From positions 38,225-102,224 of the forward strand of contig NZ_PCOY01000012.1 in assembly GCF_002979475.1 (NCBI RefSeq): a DNA stretch of 64,000 nt. Direction: 5' to 3'. Below are positions 28,614-37,194 of the stretch, one piece after another (positions within the stretch are counted from its first letter, which is position 1; every line of letters starts with the position of its first letter). The notes under the pieces were generated by a model that worked only from the letters and a program-made list of their open reading frames with translations, searched no databases and was not told where the DNA came from. A program made the position numbers and the translations under genes. The DNA is from Microbacterium sp. MYb62 (GTDB taxonomy: Bacteria > Actinomycetota > Actinomycetes > Actinomycetales > Microbacteriaceae).

Positions 28614-29432
28614 ATGTCGTTGCAGCAGCAGATCTCTGAGGACCTCGGCGTCAATCCCGAGATCGACCCCGAGAGCGAGGTCGATCGTCGCATCGGATTC
28701 CTCGCCGACTACCTCCGCACGGCCGGAGCGAGGGGTTACGTGCTCGGGATCTCCGGCGGGCAGGACTCCACGCTGGCCGGACGCCTCGCGCAGCTCGCGG
28801 TCGAGCGGGTGCGGGCGGAGGGCGGCGACGCGAGGTTCCTCGCGGTGCGTCTGCCCTACCGCGTGCAGCATGATGCGGCGGATGCCGAGGCCGCACTCGA
28901 GTTCATCGCCCCGGACTCCTCGGTCGAGGTCAACATCCAGAACGGTGTCGACGGGGTCGAGGAGGACATCGAGTTCGCCGTCACGAGCGACATCAGCGAC
29001 TTCAACCGCGGCAACATCAAGGCGCGCGTCCGCATGGTCACGCAGTACGCCCTCGCCGGCCATGACGGGATGCTGGTGATCGGCACCGACCATGCCGCCG
29101 AGGCGGTGACCGGTTTCTACACGAAGTTCGGTGACGGTGCGGCCGACATCCTCCCGCTGTCCGGTCTCAGCAAACGGCAGGGACGATCGCTGCTGCAGTT
29201 CCTCGACGCGCCGGATCGGCTCGCCTTCAAGGTGCCGACGGCCGACCTTCTCGACGGACAGCCCGGACGCGCGGACGAAGATGAGCTGGGACTCACCTAT
29301 GAGCAGATCGACGACTTCCTCGAGGGGCGCCCCGTCGACCCCGAGGTCGCCGGGCGCATCGAGGCGAGGTACCTGGCGACGCAGCACAAGCGGCACCTCC
29401 CGGTGACCCCCGACGACACCTGGTGGCGCTGA
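28614..29432 (+). CDS. nadE: Ammonia-dependent NAD+ synthetase
   Basis: Amidates nicotinic acid adenine dinucleotide to NAD+ in the cytosol, the last step of NAD synthesis. The 272-residue length fits the single-domain, ammonia-using form with no nitrilase domain. The ATP-pyrophosphatase loop is [13 protein letters not shown], and the family's [23 protein letters not shown] and KRQGRSLL follow. The ATG at 28614 is preceded by GGAGGATGAC. It is divergent from the nucleosidase gene with a 108 bp gap. Confidence 0.96.
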   Translation: MSLQQQISEDLGVNPEIDPESEVDRRIGFLADYLRTAGARGYVLGISGGQDSTLAGRLAQLAVERVRAEGGDARFLAVRLPYRVQHDAADAEAALEFIAPDSSVEVNIQNGVDGVEEDIEFAVTSDISDFNRGNIKARVRMVTQYALAGHDGMLVIGTDHAAEAVTGFYTKFGDGAADILPLSGLSKRQGRSLLQFLDAPDRLAFKVPTADLLDGQPGRADEDELGLTYEQIDDFLEGRPVDPEVAGRIEARYLATQHKRHLPVTPDDTWWR

Positions 29433-29517
29433 CCGCACCTTCGGGAGAGAGGCGCTCCGCTTCGCCCGTGTCGGATGCCGCGGTTAGTGTCGAAGCATCC
29501 GACAGAACGGGAGCATC

Positions 29518-32500
29518 GTGCGGATCGACACTCAGGCGCAGCGCGTCATCTGGAGCGCGAGCGACCTCAAGGCGGCCGCAGAATGCGAGTTCGCGTGGTG
29601 TCGGGCGATCGACGCCAAGCTGGGCCGCGTGCCCGCCGTCGAAGAGCCGGAAGACGCGACGCTGAAGCGGGCCGCCGAGCTCGGCGACGTGCACGAGCAG
29701 AACGTGCTCGCCCGGTACATCGACGATCTCGGTGACGCGAACGTCCACCGCGTCGAGAAGGTCTCGTCCGTCGATGCCGAAGCGCTGGCCGCCGCGATCG
29801 ACGAGACCGTGGCCGCACTGCGCTCAGACGCGCAGGTGGTCTTCCAGGCGGCCTTCGCCACAGAGGAGTTCGTCGGCTTCGCGGACTTCCTCCGCAAGGA
29901 CCACGACGGGCGCTGGCGGGTGCAGGACTCGAAACTCGCCCGCAAGGCCCGTGTGACCGCCCTCATGCAGCTCGCGGCATATGTCGACCAGCTCGACCGC
30001 CTCGGCATCCCGCGTTCGGACGAGGTCGATCTCATCCTCGGCGACGGCACCCTCAGTACGCACGTGGTCGACGATCTCCTCCCGCTCTTCCAGGTGCGGC
30101 GTGCCCGGCTGCGCGCTCTCATCGCCGACCGCCGCATCTCCGAGGGCGCACCGGGCGCTCCCCTCGCGTGGGGTGATGACCGTGGCGACCTCCAGGTCGT
30201 GGCCTGCGGACGCTGTGCGACGTGCGAAGAGCAGGTGATCGCGCACCGGGACCTCTTGATGGTGGCGCGCATGCGACCGGTGCAGCGGGCGCGGCTGCGG
30301 GCATCCGGTATCGAGACGATCGATGCGCTCGCCGATGCGACCGACGCTCCGGCGGGCATGAACGTCGACACGTTCGAGACCCTGCGCGCGCAGGCCCGTC
30401 TGCAGTTGCGCGCCGATGCCGAAGGTGTGCCGACCTTCGACGTCCACTACGCGCAGGCGATCCACACGCTCCCGCTGCCCAGCCACGGCGACATCTTCTT
30501 CGACTTCGAGGGCGATCCCCTCTACACGGAGCCTGCTGCCGACGGCGAGGCGCACTGGGGGATCGACTACCTCTTCGGCTGGGTCGACAACGCCGACCAG
30601 TACTCGGCGCTGTGGGCTCATACCTTCGCCGACGAGAAGCGGGCGCTCGAGACCTTCCTCGACTTCGTCAACGCACGCAGGCTGGCGCATCCCGGCATGC
30701 ACATCTACCACTACGCACCGTACGAGACGTCGCACCTCGTGGCGATGGCGGCACGTCACGGCGTGCGTGAAGGCGAGGTCGATCGGCTCTTGAGAGAAGG
30801 CGTGTTCGTCGACCTCTACCCGCTGGTGCTGCGCACGGTCCGCGTCGGCTCCCGGTCGTACTCGATCAAGAAGCTCGAACCGCTCTACATGGGCGAAGAC
30901 GTGCGCACCAGCGACGTGCAGAAGGGCGACGACTCGATCGTGCAGTACGTCGCGGCGCGCGAGCTCGCGGCGGCGGGGGAGCGGTCCGAGGCCGACGCGG
31001 TCCTCGCCGACCTCGCCGACTACAACCGCTACGACTGCGTATCGACACGACGGCTGCGCAACTGGCTCATCGACATCGCCCGGCAGAAGGGCGTGACGCC
31101 CGCGCCGCCCGACGACGCCGACGAGGTCATCTACGAGCCGTCGCCCCGCTCGGTCGCGCTGCTCGCCGATGCGGAGCGCGCGGTGGACGACGGCGGCGAC
31201 GGGCTCGTGCACCGTATCGCCGCGGCCGCCATCGACTACTTCCCTCGGGAGGCGAAGAGCTTCTGGGTGTCGCATTTCCAGCGGCTGCGCGAGCCGGTGA
31301 CGATGTGGGACGGCACGCGCGACGTGGTGCGGATCGACCGGCCGTCGTCGGCCGTGCGCCGCGACTGGAGCATCGGTGAGGGGCGTCGGGTGATGTCCCG
31401 TGACGTCGAGATCCGCGGCGAGGTCTCGCCCGGAACCACGCTCGGCCCCGGCGCGCAGCCGTTCGCGCTCTATGAGGTGCCTGCGCCGTTCGACACCGAA
31501 GTGCCGTCCCGCGCGGTCCACGTGCCGCACACCGTCACGGTGGCCGAGGTGCTCGACGACGGCTACCTCGTCACCGAGTCGGCCGTGCAGGGGCAGACCT
31601 GGGACGAGCTGCCGGTCGCGCTGACGCCGGCGGCGCCTCCCCGCGTGGTCTCGCTGCAGGGGGCGATCGACGAGTGGGCCGATGCCGTGCACGTCGCCGC
31701 CCCCGGCTTCCCGCACGATGCGGCGACCGACATCCTGCGCCGACTCCCTCCGCGTACCGTGTCGGGGAGCGCTCTGCCGGAGGCCGGCGATGACACGATC
31801 GATGCGATCGTGCGCGGGGTCCTCGACCTCGACCGCAGCTATCTCGCCGTGCAGGGCCCTCCCGGAACCGGGAAAACCTACACGGGATCGAGGGTGATCG
31901 CGCGTCTGGTGAACGAACACGGGTTCAAGGTCGGGGTCGTCGCGCAGTCGCACGCCATCATCGAGACGCTCCTCTCGCGTGTCGTCGCCGACGGGGTCTC
32001 GCCGGCGCAGGTGGCGAAGGCGCCGAAGGATCCCGATGCGGAGCCGCCCTACACCGTGATCCCGAAGAACGGCATGGCCGCCTTCCTCGCCGAGCATGCG
32101 GGGGAGGGAGCCGTCGTCGGCGGCACGGCCTGGGACTTCAGCAACACGCAGCGCGTCGACCGTGCCGGCCTCGACCTCCTCGTGATCGACGAGGCGGGGC
32201 AGTTCTCACTCGCCTCGACGATCGCCGTCGCCGCCGGGGCGAAGCGGCTGCTGCTCCTCGGCGATCCGCAGCAGCTCCCGCAGGTGAGCCAGGGCGCCCA
32301 CCCCGAGCCGGTCGACACCTCCGCCCTCGGCTGGGTGATGGACGGCGACCCGGTCGTGCGACCCGAGTACGGCTACTTCCTGGCACGATCGTGGCGGATG
32401 CATCCGTTCGTGGCCGCGCCGGTGTCGAAGCTCGCCTATGCCGGACAACTCGCCTCGGCGCCCGGCACGGAGCTCCGATCCCTCGACGGCATCGATCCGG

Positions 32501-32988
32501 GGCTCCACGTCGTGCCGCTGCGCCACCGCGGCAATGCGACCCAGTCGCCGGAGGAGGCCGCGGAGGTCGTACGACTCGTGCGCGATCTGGTCGGCAGAAC
32601 CTTCACCGACAACGACCCGGACGCCACGGCGAGGCCGCTCGCCCCGTCCGACATCATCGTCGTCACCCCCTACAACGCGCAGCGTCAGCTCGTGCTCGAT
32701 GCGCTCGCCGAGGCGGGATTCCCCGATGTTCCGGTGGGCACGGTCGACAACTTCCAGGGCAAGGAGGCCGTCGTCTCGATCACCTCGCTCGCGGCATCCA
32801 GCGGCCGGGATGCTCCGCGCGGCCCCGAGTTCCTGCTGCTCCAGAATCGACTCAACGTGGCGATCTCCCGCGCGCAGGTGGTGGCGTACCTGATCCACTC
32901 GCCCGCGCTGCTCGACGATCTGCCGTACACGCCGGAAGGTGTGGCGAGGCTCAGCGCCTTCGCCCGTCTGGTCGGGGCGGCCTCATGA
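29518..32988 (+). CDS. TM0106-type RecB-like nuclease fused to RNase H-like and SF1 helicase domains
   Basis: An 1156-residue predicted DNA or RNA processing enzyme with three parts. Residues about 15-150 are a RecB/PD-(D/E)XK-like nuclease (DFLRKDHDGRW and VQDSKLA near 122-141). A CxxC pair (CGRCATC) near 230 may bind metal. Residues about 325-520 look like a DEDD exonuclease/RNase H-like fold (FFDFEGDP, HYAPYETSHL, YNRYDCVSTRRL). The C-terminal part is a superfamily-1 helicase: GPPGTGKTYTGS near 780, LLVIDEAGQ near 885, GDPQQLPQVS, and the late VGTVDNFQGKEA and RLNVAISRA. The start is GTG at 29518. Its stop overlaps the start of a GNAT gene. The family is widespread in Actinobacteria, but its role is not established. 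Confidence 0.88.
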   Translation: MRIDTQAQRVIWSASDLKAAAECEFAWCRAIDAKLGRVPAVEEPEDATLKRAAELGDVHEQNVLARYIDDLGDANVHRVEKVSSVDAEALAAAIDETVAALRSDAQVVFQAAFATEEFVGFADFLRKDHDGRWRVQDSKLARKARVTALMQLAAYVDQLDRLGIPRSDEVDLILGDGTLSTHVVDDLLPLFQVRRARLRALIADRRISEGAPGAPLAWGDDRGDLQVVACGRCATCEEQVIAHRDLLMVARMRPVQRARLRASGIETIDALADATDAPAGMNVDTFETLRAQARLQLRADAEGVPTFDVHYAQAIHTLPLPSHGDIFFDFEGDPLYTEPAADGEAHWGIDYLFGWVDNADQYSALWAHTFADEKRALETFLDFVNARRLAHPGMHIYHYAPYETSHLVAMAARHGVREGEVDRLLREGVFVDLYPLVLRTVRVGSRSYSIKKLEPLYMGEDVRTSDVQKGDDSIVQYVAARELAAAGERSEADAVLADLADYNRYDCVSTRRLRNWLIDIARQKGVTPAPPDDADEVIYEPSPRSVALLADAERAVDDGGDGLVHRIAAAAIDYFPREAKSFWVSHFQRLREPVTMWDGTRDVVRIDRPSSAVRRDWSIGEGRRVMSRDVEIRGEVSPGTTLGPGAQPFALYEVPAPFDTEVPSRAVHVPHTVTVAEVLDDGYLVTESAVQGQTWDELPVALTPAAPPRVVSLQGAIDEWADAVHVAAPGFPHDAATDILRRLPPRTVSGSALPEAGDDTIDAIVRGVLDLDRSYLAVQGPPGTGKTYTGSRVIARLVNEHGFKVGVVAQSHAIIETLLSRVVADGVSPAQVAKAPKDPDAEPPYTVIPKNGMAAFLAEHAGEGAVVGGTAWDFSNTQRVDRAGLDLLVIDEAGQFSLASTIAVAAGAKRLLLLGDPQQLPQVSQGAHPEPVDTSALGWVMDGDPVVRPEYGYFLARSWRMHPFVAAPVSKLAYAGQLASAPGTELRSLDGIDPGLHVVPLRHRGNATQSPEEAAEVVRLVRDLVGRTFTDNDPDATARPLAPSDIIVVTPYNAQRQLVLDALAEAGFPDVPVGTVDNFQGKEAVVSITSLAASSGRDAPRGPEFLLLQNRLNVAISRAQVVAYLIHSPALLDDLPYTPEGVARLSAFARLVGAAS

Positions 32989-33770
32989 GCGGGCACACGG
33001 CCGAAGAGATCCTCCGTGCGTCGGCAGCGTGGGTATGGTTCCCCCGAGAAAGCGATCATCGGAACGAACACCTGCAGCTCGTGCGATACCCGCAGCGGTT
33101 CGGAGGCGGGGTGCGGGGGTCGCAGGTCCGCTCCGACCTCGACGCGGCGGCCGTGCTCGACCACGCGATCGATCGCACCCGCGCGTGGGGCGAATCGCAG
33201 TTCACGTTCTGGACCAACCCATCGGACGCTCCCGACCTCGAGGAAGAGCTGCGCGGGCGCAACGCCGAGCACATCGACACGGTCGCCGTCTTCGCCCTCT
33301 CGGTCGACGGTGCAGTCGTCGACGTCCCTGACGAGGTCACGGTCGAGATCGTGCGCACGCGGGAGCAGGTGCGCGACGTCGATGCGATCAACGTGCCGGT
33401 CTGGCAGCAGCAGCCGCTCGACGCCCAAGGGCTGCGGGAGGAGCTCGCCGAGGTGGCGACCGCGCTCGAGACTCGCGAAGGCTTCCGGGTCCTCGCGCGG
33501 ATCGGCGACCGAGCGGTCAGCACCGGAGGGTGCACGATCGTCGACGGGTTCGTCCGACTCTGGGGCGCTTCCACACGTGAGGAAGACCGTGGTCGCGGAG
33601 CGTATCGTGCCGTCCTCGCGGAGCGACTCCGGCAGAGCGCCGCCTGGGGCGCGAAGACGGCGCTGGTCAAGGGTCGGATCTCGACCTCAGCGCCGATCCT
33701 GGCGCGCGCCGGCTTCACCCACTACGGAGACGAGCGCGCATACCGCCTGACTCTGCCCGAGCCGGTCTGA
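32985..33770 (+). CDS. GNAT-family acetyltransferase
   Basis: A 261-residue protein with an acetyltransferase C-terminal half: VRLWGASTREEDRGRGAYRAVLAERL carries the acetyl-CoA loop (R-x-R-G-A) and AKTALVKGRISTSAPILARAGFTHYGDERAYRL the closing strands. The N-terminal half (VWFPRESDHRNEHLQLVRYPQRF) may be a second, degenerate GNAT fold, a common tandem arrangement. The ATG overlaps the stop of the nuclease-helicase gene by 4 bp. The substrate is unknown. It converges on upp with a single base between the two stop codons. Confidence 0.85.
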   Translation: MSGHTAEEILRASAAWVWFPRESDHRNEHLQLVRYPQRFGGGVRGSQVRSDLDAAAVLDHAIDRTRAWGESQFTFWTNPSDAPDLEEELRGRNAEHIDTVAVFALSVDGAVVDVPDEVTVEIVRTREQVRDVDAINVPVWQQQPLDAQGLREELAEVATALETREGFRVLARIGDRAVSTGGCTIVDGFVRLWGASTREEDRGRGAYRAVLAERLRQSAAWGAKTALVKGRISTSAPILARAGFTHYGDERAYRLTLPEPV

Positions 33771-33779
33771 CTCAGACCG
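33763..33779. terminator. 17-bp palindrome containing both convergent stop codons
   Basis: CGGTCTGA and TCAGACCG surround one C at 33771, which is the only base between the GNAT gene and upp. Both TGA stops lie inside the arms. As RNA it can form a short stem with a 7-nt loop; without T-runs its strength as a terminator is doubtful. Confidence 0.35.
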
Positions 33780-34404
33780 TGCCGTAGAGCCGATCGCCCG
33801 CGTCGCCGAGTCCTGGCACGATGTAGCCCTTCTCGTCGAGACGCTCGTCGAGCGCACCGAGCACCAGGGTGACATCGCGGTCGCCCGCCATGGCCTCGAT
33901 CGCGGCGACGCCCTCGGGAGTCCCGAGCAGGCAGATCGCGGTGACGTCCTTCGCACCGCGGTCGAACAGGAACTGGATCGCCGCGGCGAGGGAGCCGCCC
34001 GTCGCGAGCATCGGGTCGATCGCGAAGCACTGGCGGTCGCTCAGGTCGTCGGGCAGACGCTCGGCGTAGGTCGTCGGCTCGAACGTCGTCTCGTCGCGCA
34101 CCATGCCGAGGAAGCCGACCTCGGCCGTCGGGAGCAGCTTCACGAGGCCTTCGAGCATGCCGAGACCGGCGCGCAGGATCGGCACCACGATCGGGCGCGG
34201 CTCCGAGATCTTCACGCCCATGGTGGTGGTCACCGGAGTCGTGATCTCGATCGGGCTGACCTTCACGTTGCGCGTCGCCTCGTACGCGAGCAGCGTGACG
34301 AGTTCCTCCGTGAGCTGCCGGAAGACCGGCGACGGCGTGCGCGCATCGCGCAGCACCGAGAGCTTGTGAGTGATGAGAGGGTGGTCGGCCACGTGAACGC
34401 GCAT
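33772..34404 (-). CDS. upp: Uracil phosphoribosyltransferase
   Basis: Salvages uracil by joining it to PRPP to make UMP. The 210-residue protein has the family's standard length and motifs: [20 protein letters not shown] at the start, [16 protein letters not shown], the PRPP loop [14 protein letters not shown] and the uracil-binding C-terminus [16 protein letters not shown]. The ATG at 34404 gives the conserved N-terminus, although the frame stays open upstream. It is divergent from tadA with an 80 bp gap that should hold both promoters. Confidence 0.97.
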   Translation of the reverse strand: MRVHVADHPLITHKLSVLRDARTPSPVFRQLTEELVTLLAYEATRNVKVSPIEITTPVTTTMGVKISEPRPIVVPILRAGLGMLEGLVKLLPTAEVGFLGMVRDETTFEPTTYAERLPDDLSDRQCFAIDPMLATGGSLAAAIQFLFDRGAKDVTAICLLGTPEGVAAIEAMAGDRDVTLVLGALDERLDEKGYIVPGLGDAGDRLYGTV

Positions 34405-34484
34405 GGATACAGGGTAATGCGCCGTGCGGTCAGCCACGACATCGAGACTCCGGCCGCGCTCGGCGGCTGTCGTAGGCTCGACGC

Positions 34485-34940
34485 ATGACCGCAGCCGACG
34501 ACCTCGCCATGCAGCGCGCCCTCGTGCTCGCAGCCGAGGCGGCGGCGGCATCCGAGATCCCCGTCGGAGCGGTGGTCCTCGACCCGGAGGGGCGGATCAT
34601 CGCCGAGGGGCGCAACACCCGCGAGGAGACTCACGATCCGACCGGTCACGCCGAGATCGAGGCACTCCGGCGTGCGGCCGCGGCCGTCGGCTCCTGGAAC
34701 CTCGAAGGGCACGCCCTCGTGGTCACCCTCGAACCCTGCATCATGTGTGCCGGGGCGATCCTCCAGGCCCGCATCGGCCGCGTGGTCTTCGGCGCCTGGG
34801 ACGACAAGGCGGGAGCAGCGGGCTCGATGTACGACGTGCTGCGCGATCGACGACTGCCGTACCGCGCCGAGGTCGTCGGCGGCATCGAGGCGGATGCGGC
34901 GACCGCGCTGCTGCGCGCGTTCTTCGAGCGGCGGCGCTGA
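34485..34940 (+). CDS. tadA: tRNA-specific adenosine deaminase
   Basis: Converts adenosine 34 of tRNA-Arg(ACG) to inosine, an essential decoding step. The 151-residue protein has the zinc deaminase motifs HAEIEAL (metal His plus proton-shuttling Glu) and PCIMCAGAI (two metal Cys), with [19 protein letters not shown] after them as in TadA. The N-terminus [20 protein letters not shown] fits helix 1. It is convergent with the CDF transporter gene with a 33 bp gap. Confidence 0.94.
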   Translation: MTAADDLAMQRALVLAAEAAAASEIPVGAVVLDPEGRIIAEGRNTREETHDPTGHAEIEALRRAAAAVGSWNLEGHALVVTLEPCIMCAGAILQARIGRVVFGAWDDKAGAAGSMYDVLRDRRLPYRAEVVGGIEADAATALLRAFFERRR

Positions 34941-34973
34941 GTTTCGAGCAGTGGCGCCGAGCGGAGTCCCCGG

Positions 34974-35945
34974 TCAGTCCGACGACTTGAGGACGAAGAC
35001 GTCGGTCGAGGGTTCGGGGTCGATCGCCGGGCGGTACACGTCGGGCTCGATGTAGACGATGCGCGCGACCGGTACGGCCTCGCGGATGCGCGCCTCGATC
35101 GCGTCGATGTCGTCGGCGGCCTCGCGCAGCGGCTTGTCGGCGTTGAGGGCGATCTTCGCCGCCACCATCAGCTCGTCCGGGCCGAGGTAGAGGGTCTTCA
35201 TGTGGATGATCTTCTCGATCTCGTCACCCGCATTGATCGCGTCCACGATCCGGTCGTGGTCGGCCTGCGTCGCTCCTTCACCGACCAGGAGGCTCTTCGT
35301 CTCGATACCCAGCACGATCGCGATCAGCACCAGCAGCACGCCGATCATCACGGTGCCGAGCGCATCGAACATCGGGTTGCCCGTGAGGAGGGTGAGGCCG
35401 ACGCCGAGCAGTGCGAACGTGAGGCCGGTCAGAGCACCGACGTCTTCGAGCAGGACGACCGGGAGCTCCGGGGCCTTCGAGCGGCGAACGAACGACACCC
35501 AGGACTGGCCCTTCTCGCGCACGAGGTTGCTCTCGCGCACGGCGGTGCGCAGCGAGAAGGATTCGAGTCCGATCGCGACGACGAGAACCACCAGCGGCAG
35601 CCACCACCAGGTCTTGTCGAGCTCGTGCGGGTTCGTGAGCTTCTCGACGCCCTCGTAGATCGCGAAGAGGCCGCCGACGGAGAAGAGGATGATCGAGACG
35701 ACGAAGGCGTACACGTAGCGCTCGCGGCCGTAGCCGAACGGGTGCGCACGGTCGGCTTCGCGCCGCGCCTTGCGCCCACCCAGCATGAGCAGCAGCTGGT
35801 TGCCGGAGTCGGCGACGGAGTGGATGGCCTCCGCGAGCATCGAGGCCGAACCGGAGAGGGCCCAGGCGATGAACTTCGCGAGGGCGATGCCCATGTTCGC
35901 CAGGAACGCCGCGACGATGGCCTTGTTGCCCCCGGATGCACTCAT
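34974..35945 (-). CDS. Cation diffusion facilitator metal transporter
   Basis: A 323-residue inner-membrane metal/proton antiporter of the CDF family, exporting zinc, iron, manganese or a similar ion. The first two spans (AIVAAFLANMGIALAKFIAW, then the helix carrying EAIHSVADSGNQ) contain a metal-binding His/Asp pattern. Further spans are VYAFVVSIILFSVGGLFAIY, WWWLPLVVLVVAIGLESFSL and the paired helices around LTGLTFALLGVGLTLL. The cytosolic C-terminal domain has a ferredoxin-like pattern (EKIIHMKTLYLGPDELMVAAKIAL). The metal cannot be assigned. It is divergent from proC with a 59 bp gap. Confidence 0.92.
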   Translation of the reverse strand: MSASGGNKAIVAAFLANMGIALAKFIAWALSGSASMLAEAIHSVADSGNQLLLMLGGRKARREADRAHPFGYGRERYVYAFVVSIILFSVGGLFAIYEGVEKLTNPHELDKTWWWLPLVVLVVAIGLESFSLRTAVRESNLVREKGQSWVSFVRRSKAPELPVVLLEDVGALTGLTFALLGVGLTLLTGNPMFDALGTVMIGVLLVLIAIVLGIETKSLLVGEGATQADHDRIVDAINAGDEIEKIIHMKTLYLGPDELMVAAKIALNADKPLREAADDIDAIEARIREAVPVARIVYIEPDVYRPAIDPEPSTDVFVLKSSD

Positions 35946-36004
35946 GGGACGAGTCTAGAACCGCGTGCCCGAGGATGTCGGAGTGCTCGCCGTAGGATGA
36001 CGAC

Positions 36005-36844
36005 ATGGCTGACTCGCTTCCTCCTCTCGCTTTCCTCGGTGCCGGTTCGATGGGCGGTGCGATCCTCCGAGGAGTGGTCGCCTCGGGCATCCGGGTCGAC
36101 GGTGGTATCACCGCGACGAACCGCACGGCGGAGAAGGCGGGGGCGTTCTCCGGCCTCGACGGCGTCACGAGCATCGCCCTCGCCGAACGGCCGGAGGGCA
36201 ACGCCGAGGGCGCCGCAGGAGCGCGGATCGTGCTCGTCGGCGTGAAGCCGGCCATTGTGCCCGATCTGCTCCGCGAGATTGCGCCGCATCTCGCCGCCGA
36301 CGCGATCGTGGTGAGCGTCGCCGCCGGCGTGACGCTGCAGACCTTCGCCGACGTGCTCGGTCCGGAGGCCCGTGTCATCCGCTCCATGCCCAACACGCCG
36401 TCGACCGTGCGCAAGGGCGTCACCGGTCTCGCCGCCGGTGCGACGGTCCCCGAGGAGGATCTCGCACTGGTCCGTCGCCTCTTCGAGACCGTCGGTGCCG
36501 TCGTCGAGGTGCCGGAATCTCAGATCGATGCGCTGTCCACGATCTCGGGCTCCGGTCCGGCCTACGTGTATCTGCTGATCGAGGAGTTCACGAAGGCCGC
36601 CATCGGCATGGGGTTCGATGAAGCGGACGCCCGGCTGATGGTTGAGCAGACGTTCATCGGCGCGACCGCACTGCTCGACGCCTCGGGGGAGGACCCCGCC
36701 GAACTGCGCCGCCGGGTCACGAGTCCGAAGGGCACGACGGAGCGCGCAGTCGCCGTGCTGCAGGACGCGCACCTCGACCGCACTTTCGCCGATGCCGCAG
36801 CCGCCGCCCTCGCCAGGGCGAAGGAACTCGCCGCCGGATCCTGA
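36005..36844 (+). CDS. proC: Pyrroline-5-carboxylate reductase
   Basis: Reduces pyrroline-5-carboxylate to proline with NAD(P)H. The 279-residue protein has the N-terminal dinucleotide fold (LAFLGAGSMGGAILRG), IVLVGVKPAIV, the central VIRSMPNTPSTVRKGV, and the family signature in the C-terminal dimer domain, TISGSGPAYVYLLIEEF with SPKGTTERAVAVL. It is followed after 4 bp by a small DUF1905 gene in the same direction. Confidence 0.96.
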   Translation: MADSLPPLAFLGAGSMGGAILRGVVASGIRVDGGITATNRTAEKAGAFSGLDGVTSIALAERPEGNAEGAAGARIVLVGVKPAIVPDLLREIAPHLAADAIVVSVAAGVTLQTFADVLGPEARVIRSMPNTPSTVRKGVTGLAAGATVPEEDLALVRRLFETVGAVVEVPESQIDALSTISGSGPAYVYLLIEEFTKAAIGMGFDEADARLMVEQTFIGATALLDASGEDPAELRRRVTSPKGTTERAVAVLQDAHLDRTFADAAAAALARAKELAAGS

Positions 36845-36848
36845 GCCC

Positions 36849-37136
36849 ATGCGGCTGCGCATCGAGGGGGCGATCTGGTTCTGGCGCGGCCCCGCACCGT
36901 TCCATTTCGTCACCGTGCCGCCTGTCGAGAGCGAGATGATCCACGAAGTCGCATCCGTCGTCACCTACGGATGGGGGATGATCCCGGCGTCCGTCACGAT
37001 CGGCGACACCACGGTGACCACCTCGCTCTGGCCGAAGGACGGCGGCTACATCGTGCCGATCAAGAAGGTGCTGCAGGATCGTGAGGGTCTCGGCGTCGAC
37101 GACGTGGTCGAAGTCCTCCTCGACATCGACGCCTGA
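36849..37136 (+). CDS. DUF1905 domain protein
   Basis: A 95-residue, probably beta-rich cytoplasmic protein that is one DUF1905 domain: LRIEGAIWFWRGPAPFHFVTVPP, then YGWGMIPASVTIGDTTVTTSLWPKDGGYIVPIKK and a short acidic end. The function of the domain is not known; it is sometimes fused to a YdeI-like domain, which is absent here. The ATG at 36849 lies 4 bp after proC, so the two are probably co-transcribed. Confidence 0.85.
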   Translation: MRLRIEGAIWFWRGPAPFHFVTVPPVESEMIHEVASVVTYGWGMIPASVTIGDTTVTTSLWPKDGGYIVPIKKVLQDREGLGVDDVVEVLLDIDA

Positions 37137-37158
37137 GCCACCCTCGCGCCTCGGCCTG

Positions 37159-37185
37159 ACGCCGTGCCCGGCCCGGGCAGGGCGT
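37159..37185. terminator. Bidirectional hairpin between convergent genes
   Basis: ACGCC (37159-37163) pairs with GGCGT (37181-37185) and TGCCCG with CGGGCA inside, with one G/G mismatch and a 3-nt loop. It lies between the DUF1905 gene and the ABC exporter permease gene. No T-run follows. Confidence 0.5.
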
Positions 37186-37194
37186 TCGCCGTGA

